Positions 7,136 to 10,073 of a stretch of 10,073 nt of DNA are shown in pieces (the first letter of the stretch is position 1; each line of letters starts with the position of its first letter). The translations under genes and the position numbers were made by a program. The stretch is taken from positions 1 to 10,073 of the forward strand of contig CAZOKP010000091.1 in assembly GCA_964580435.1 (NCBI GenBank), written 5' to 3'. The notes below the pieces were generated by a model. That model did no database searches. It had not been told where the DNA came from and saw only the letters and a program-made list of their open reading frames with translations. This stretch comes from CAZKEW01 sp964580435 (GTDB lineage: Bacteria; Acidobacteriota; Aminicenantia; Aminicenantales; UBA8522).

Positions 7136-7146
7136 CAGGTGCTGTC

Positions 7147-7175
7147 AATATAATACTTCTGCGGCGGGAAGACAA
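7147..7175 (-). promoter_or_regulatory. Putative promoter for usp-dprA-topA-xerC
   Basis: On the minus strand TTGTCT (7175-7170) is followed after exactly 17 bases by TATATT (7152-7147), a five-of-six -10 match. Transcription would start near 7140, about 50 bases before the usp ATG. It lies in the only sizeable gap (140 bases) of the leftward gene train, consistent with a second transcription unit beginning here. Confidence 0.45.
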
Positions 7176-7229
7176 CCATCATCAGGGAAAGGGCGGGCTG
7201 GCAGGCCACTCAAAAAAATCCCCAGTGCC

Positions 7230-8540
7230 CTATTTCCCCAGCATGATCGAGCTGCCGGTGAAGAACGTGCCGGCGACGGCGCCGATCATAAGGCAGGCGA
7301 GCGTGGCGGCAAGGAGGGCCCGGAACCCGAGCCGGGAGAGGTCCTTGTAGCGGCTGGGAACTAAGGCTCCGATTCCGCCGACGAAGATGGCCAGAGAAGC
7401 CACGTGGGCAAAACCGCACAGGGCATAGGAAGCGATCAAGGCTGAGCGCGGGTGGACCAGGGTTTTATTCGCCAGCAATAGAGCCAGGTCCTGATAGGAA
7501 GCGACCTCGGTCGCCACCGTCCTCTCGCCTATGACCTTGGCGATAGAGAGGGCATCGACCGGGGGAACGCCAAGGATGAGAGTGAAGGGATAAAACACAT
7601 AGCCCAGGAGCGACTTGAAAGACCAGGTCAGATGCCAGCCGAACAATTGGTTCAGATAACCGCCGAAAAAACCCAGGATAAGGTCGAGCAGAGCCAAAAG
7701 CCCGAGAAACGCCAGAAGGAGGATGATGATGCCGCCGAGGAGCCGCAGCCCATTCCAGGCGCCATTGATGACGGCCATGATCAGGTTCTCATCCCTCTCG
7801 TAACTTGGCTTGATGTCCAGCCCCAGCGTCTTAGGCTTATCCGTCTCGGGCATCAAGAGTTTGGACATGACCAGCGCCGCAGGCGCGCCGAGAAAGGAGG
7901 CAGACACGAGGTGTCCGGCTATCGTCGGGATGGCATCCTGGAGAAAAAAAACATAGACGGCCAGGACCGTCGAGGCGATGGTCGCCATTCCGGCGGTGAG
8001 AATGGTAACGAGCTCAGAGCGCGTCATCTCAGCCAGATGAGGCCTGATGATGAGCGAGGATTCGACGCCGACGAAGATTTCGCTCGAAACGCAGAGCGAC
8101 TCCGCTCCGCTGACCCTCATCAGCCGGGTGAAAATCCGGGCAAAAAGCCGGACAAAAAATGGCATAACGCCCAAATAATAGAGGGCGCCGATCAACGCCG
8201 CAAAAAAAATGATCGTCGGAAGGCCCTGAAAGGCCAGGATGGAGCCCAGAGATGTTTCTCCCGCCTCATTAATCGTCCCGGGAGGCAAAGCCAGCCGGCC
8301 GAAGACAAATCGCGTCCCCGCAGTAGCGGTATTAAGGATTCTGACCACAGCGTCGTTGACCAAGAGAAAGAATTTCGTTCCCACGGGAACAACAAAAATA
8401 AAAAAAGCGAAAAGAAATTGCAGGCCGACGCCCCAGATGACGACCCGCCAGTTGACCACCCTCCGGTTGGCCGAACACAGCCAGGCGAAACCCATGAGGA
8501 TGAAAATGCCAGCACAGCTCACCAGGTTGTAGGCGTCCAT
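7230..8540 (-). CDS. Concentrative nucleoside transporter (CNT/NupC family), divergent subtype
   Basis: This 436-residue polytopic inner-membrane protein fits the CNT family, which imports nucleosides with H+ or Na+. It has the family order: an N-terminal membrane domain (about 1-70), a gate-type domain around 100-135 (LGSILAFQGLPTIIFFAALI), SGAESLCVSSEIFVGVESS (144-162), IRPHLAEMTRSEL (165-177), GERTVATEVASYQDL (338-352) and a C-terminal CGFAHVASLAIFVGGIGAL (375-393). Two substrate-site motifs differ from classical CNTs: FVGQTE is FVGVES and one residue shorter, and FANxxS is FAHVAS (His379). I believe a CNT branch shares these changes, so substrate preference may differ from E. coli NupC. 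The ATG at 8540 follows AGGA with seven bases of spacing. The gene begins 24 bases after the DUF167 stop, so it is probably in the same operon. Confidence 0.9.
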   Translation of the reverse strand: MDAYNLVSCAGIFILMGFAWLCSANRRVVNWRVVIWGVGLQFLFAFFIFVVPVGTKFFLLVNDAVVRILNTATAGTRFVFGRLALPPGTINEAGETSLGSILAFQGLPTIIFFAALIGALYYLGVMPFFVRLFARIFTRLMRVSGAESLCVSSEIFVGVESSLIIRPHLAEMTRSELVTILTAGMATIASTVLAVYVFFLQDAIPTIAGHLVSASFLGAPAALVMSKLLMPETDKPKTLGLDIKPSYERDENLIMAVINGAWNGLRLLGGIIILLLAFLGLLALLDLILGFFGGYLNQLFGWHLTWSFKSLLGYVFYPFTLILGVPPVDALSIAKVIGERTVATEVASYQDLALLLANKTLVHPRSALIASYALCGFAHVASLAIFVGGIGALVPSRYKDLSRLGFRALLAATLACLMIGAVAGTFFTGSSIMLGK

Positions 8541-8564
8541 GCTCTTTTCCTTTTGACTGAGATT

Positions 8565-8825
8565 TTAATGGTCAAGCTCCAGGGCGATGAATTTGGACCG
8601 GGATTTTTCCCCCCGGACAATCCGCACGCTGGAAGCAGGAAGGCCGAAATACTCCGCTAACGCCGCAATAACCTCTCTGTTCGCCGCGCCTTTCTCTGGC
8701 GGTGAAGCCACATGAACACTGTATTCTTGCGGACCGAGCTTCATGACTCCCGGCTTCCGGGACCGAGGATGAACTCTCACCGTTATGGTCAGGGTCTTTG
8801 GCCCTGCCCCCCTAACGCTTTTCAA
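8565..8825 (-). CDS. DUF167 (YggU-like) small protein
   Basis: The sequence matches DUF167/YggU, a small conserved family of unknown function. The 86 residues from TTG at 8825 include TVRVHPRSRKPG (16-27), YSVHVASPPEKGAANREVIAALA (35-57) and FGLPASSVRIVRGEKSRSK (60-78), the usual hallmarks: the P-P-x-x-G-x-A-N core and a following S-x-x-K. Reading could extend to an ATG at 8945 (126 residues, overlapping yggT by 41 bases). However, that ATG has no ribosome-binding site, and its extra 40 residues look low-complexity and unlike the family. The TTG has GAGG seven bases before it within a purine-rich run, and it gives a family-typical length. The gene lies between the YggT-family and nucleoside-transporter genes; yggT-yggU adjacency is also seen in E. 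coli. Confidence 0.85.
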   Translation of the reverse strand: MKSVRGAGPKTLTITVRVHPRSRKPGVMKLGPQEYSVHVASPPEKGAANREVIAALAEYFGLPASSVRIVRGEKSRSKFIALELDH

Positions 8826-8832
8826 AGGCGGC

Positions 8833-8840
8833 CCTCTCCT
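8833..8840 (-). promoter_or_regulatory. Ribosome-binding site supporting the TTG start of DUF167
   Basis: The minus strand reads AGGAGAGG here, with GAGG seven bases before TTG at 8825. No comparable site precedes the alternative ATG at 8945. Confidence 0.5.
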
Positions 8841-8904
8841 CCCCGCTGCGCTTCCCTTGTTTTTTCTCGAGAGTGTCCGCGGGCGTTCAAAGATAAAGCC
8901 TCTC

Positions 8905-9219
8905 TCAGAATGATATGGCAGTTCCTCCGATGAGCTGCTGGGCATAAAGAGCCAGAGAGCTGATCAAAAAGGAATCGATAAATACGATCAGGAGGCCGAC
9001 GATAATGGGGCTGATGTCGATACCGCCGAGCCTGCGGGGCGGCACGAGACGGCGAAAAGGCCGGAGCACAGGCTCAGTGAGGCGATATAAAACCAGGGCC
9101 ACCGGATACAAGGAAGGAACATTGATCCAGGAGAGAACGGCCCGGATGATGATCACCCAGAGGTAAAGCATCAGGACAAGATGGAGGACTCTGGCCAGGG
9201 CGGCCAGAAAATTTCCCAA
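8905..9219 (-). CDS. YggT-family inner-membrane protein
   Basis: This 104-residue protein has two hydrophobic segments, about 4-30 and 68-92, joined by the YggT signature YRLTEPVLRPFRRLVPP (about 45-61) and GGIDISPIIVGLL (about 65-77). The family is widespread and poorly characterised; relatives have been tied to membrane or osmotic functions and, in chloroplasts, to cytochrome or thylakoid assembly. Two starts are possible. GTG at 9228 lies one base after the DUF1573 stop and has only a weak site. TTG at 9219 is preceded at 8 bases by GAGG within a ten-base match to the anti-Shine-Dalgarno sequence. I prefer TTG; the difference is three residues. Its 3' end is 79 bases before the preferred DUF167 start. 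Confidence 0.9.
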   Translation of the reverse strand: MGNFLAALARVLHLVLMLYLWVIIIRAVLSWINVPSLYPVALVLYRLTEPVLRPFRRLVPPRRLGGIDISPIIVGLLIVFIDSFLISSLALYAQQLIGGTAISF

Positions 9220-9221
9220 AA

Positions 9222-9231
9222 GGATCACCTC
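9222..9231 (-). promoter_or_regulatory. Extended Shine-Dalgarno site for the YggT-family gene
   Basis: The minus strand reads GAGGTGATCC, which is fully complementary to the usual 3' end of bacterial 16S rRNA (GGATCACCTC before the final CUUU). It overlaps the stop codon of the upstream DUF1573 gene and precedes TTG 9219 at good spacing. Such an extended match suggests strong re-initiation at this junction. Confidence 0.6.
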
Positions 9232-10018
9232 AACTTCCCGGGCGAAGAATATCTTTATGCTTGGTAAAGAGCTCCTTGAGCTGCTCTTTGGTGATGATGT
9301 AACCGCTCACATAAAGGGACAGGGTCGAGCGCATCGGGTCGTTGGATTTGACCAGGACATATTCCCTAATAACGCCCACTCTGGCCTGAGTCGGAATCCT
9401 GACTTCCACCACCACTTCCTTCCCGGCCGCGACCTTAAGGGGCGAAGGCGCGGGCTTTCCTCCAACGAAATACGTCGCATTGCGGTGATTGAATTCCGCC
9501 CGAAGTTCCAGCTCCCCCTTGTTCATGATTTTCAGGTTCGCTTTGATCTCCTCGCCCTCGACACTCAGGCCGGCATCATAATTGAACGGAGCGATATCGA
9601 TCTTCGCCGCGGGAGGAGTTTCGATATCCGCCGAAACCTGGAGCTGTTTGCGCGCCTCATTGAGGTCGTTGGATTCGACAAAGATGAGTTTGCTGACCGT
9701 GCCGCCGTAACCCCTGGTGTCAAACTTGATTTCAATTTTCCCTTCTTTCCCTGGTGCAATTTTATCTTCAGAGGCGAGCGCCGCCGTGCACCCGCAGGAG
9801 GTCGAGACTTTCTGGATGATCAGGGTGGCATCTCCCGAGTTGGTGAAGACGAATTCATGGGCCAGAGTCTCGCCCTGCTTCACCTTCCCAAAATTCCAGG
9901 TCTCTTCCTTGAATTTGATTTTGGGCTGGCCGGCCTCAAGAGCCAGGCTTCCCAGGAAAAAAAGAAAAACACAGCCGCTCAGAAAGGCCTTTTTCGTCTC
10001 TGTTGGATGAGGTTTCAT
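9230..10018 (-). CDS. Secreted DUF1573-domain protein
   Basis: This 262-residue exported protein of unknown role contains DUF1573, an immunoglobulin-like ASH-type beta-sandwich. A signal peptide occupies about 1-30 (basic TETKK, hydrophobic AFLSGCVFLFFLGSLAL, then EAG). DUF1573 spans about 40-132: NFGKVKQGETLAHEFVFTN (42-60), the TSCGCT motif (73-78, Cys75 and Cys77) and IAPGKEGKIEIKFDTRGYGG (87-106). A second beta-sandwich-like region (about 140-240) carries LKIMNKGELEL and KSNDP. Such proteins are common in Bacteroidota and Acidobacteriota-type genomes, usually periplasmic or surface-associated. The ATG at 10018 follows GAGG with seven bases of spacing. It heads the leftward gene train from a promoter at 10040-10068; its stop is one base before the alternative GTG start of the YggT-family gene. 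Confidence 0.88.
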   Translation of the reverse strand: MKPHPTETKKAFLSGCVFLFFLGSLALEAGQPKIKFKEETWNFGKVKQGETLAHEFVFTNSGDATLIIQKVSTSCGCTAALASEDKIAPGKEGKIEIKFDTRGYGGTVSKLIFVESNDLNEARKQLQVSADIETPPAAKIDIAPFNYDAGLSVEGEEIKANLKIMNKGELELRAEFNHRNATYFVGGKPAPSPLKVAAGKEVVVEVRIPTQARVGVIREYVLVKSNDPMRSTLSLYVSGYIITKEQLKELFTKHKDILRPGS

Positions 10019-10039
10019 GGCTGCACCTCGCTTTTAAAG

Positions 10040-10068
10040 AATGTACACTTTTTCCCGGCCGTTGGCAA
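10040..10068 (-). promoter_or_regulatory. Putative sigma-70-type promoter of the DUF1573-led operon
   Basis: The minus strand reads TTGCCA (10068-10063), 17 bases, then TACATT (10045-10040). The -35 matches five of six consensus bases and the spacing is optimal. The -10 hexamer is identical to that of the candidate mgtC promoter at 144-149. Transcription would start near 10033, about 15 bases before the start codon, giving a very short leader. Confidence 0.5.
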
Positions 10069-10073
10069 GCACC

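Noticed and set aside
7632..8660. A 342-codon open frame on the plus strand
   Set aside because: It is antisense to the nucleoside transporter and the end of DUF167; it is very rich in charged residues, Gln and Pro, which mirrors hydrophobic codons on the opposite strand.
9971..9982. Lipobox-like LSGC near the N-terminus of the DUF1573 protein
   Set aside because: The cysteine (residue 16) comes at the start of the hydrophobic stretch, not after it, so the geometry does not fit a lipoprotein signal; an ordinary signal peptide with cleavage near EAG fits better.
1..10073. CRISPR array, insertion sequence, toxin-antitoxin pair or phage defence island
   Set aside because: No regularly spaced repeats, transposase motifs, terminal inverted repeats or defence-type domains were seen; the one recombinase is of Xer type within a conserved housekeeping order.

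Overview
The window looks like ordinary chromosomal core from a Gram-negative-type bacterium with moderately high GC. It carries ten recognisable protein-coding genes, packed tightly, with no mobile element, CRISPR array, tRNA or rRNA that I can see. Signal-peptide proteins (a ComEA-like protein and a DUF1573 protein) and a dprA-topA-xerC order fit many phyla. I would guess something like Acidobacteriota, Aminicenantes or a deltaproteobacterial lineage, but this rests on gene content and protein flavour only and is weak.

Layout: bases 1-184 hold a leader with a likely promoter for a rightward pair, an MgtC/SapB-family membrane protein and an RdgB/HAM1 inosine/xanthosine triphosphate pyrophosphatase, whose ends overlap. 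A hairpin at 1446-1467 separates them from everything else, which is all leftward. Reading leftward from the right edge: a promoter at 10040-10068, a secreted DUF1573 protein, a YggT-family membrane protein, a small DUF167 (YggU-like) protein, a divergent concentrative nucleoside transporter (NupC/CNT), a 140-base gap with a second promoter and a hairpin, then a tandem universal stress protein, DprA, DNA topoisomerase I and a XerC/XerD-type tyrosine recombinase. After a 230-base gap with a regulatory-looking repeat comes a ComEA-like helix-hairpin-helix protein. No gene-free stretch exceeds 300 bases.

How the genes fit together: usp-dprA-topA-xerC looks like one transcription unit (6-base gap, then a stop codon abutting a start codon, then a 17-base overlap). 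It pairs a stress protein with DNA processing, supercoiling control and site-specific recombination. DprA and ComEA are both natural-transformation proteins, so the segment may belong to a DNA-uptake-capable organism. YggT, YggU and RdgB lie side by side in E. coli (yggS-yggT-yggU-rdgB); here the same three families are in one 10-kb window but split between strands.

I found no clearly new biological system. The observations most worth following up are (1) two copies of GTCAA-N6-TTGAC exactly 32 bases apart upstream of the ComEA-like gene, (2) a CNT transporter whose substrate-site motifs differ from the classical ones, and (3) start-site details decided by ribosome-binding sites, including a ten-base match to the 16S rRNA 3' tail.
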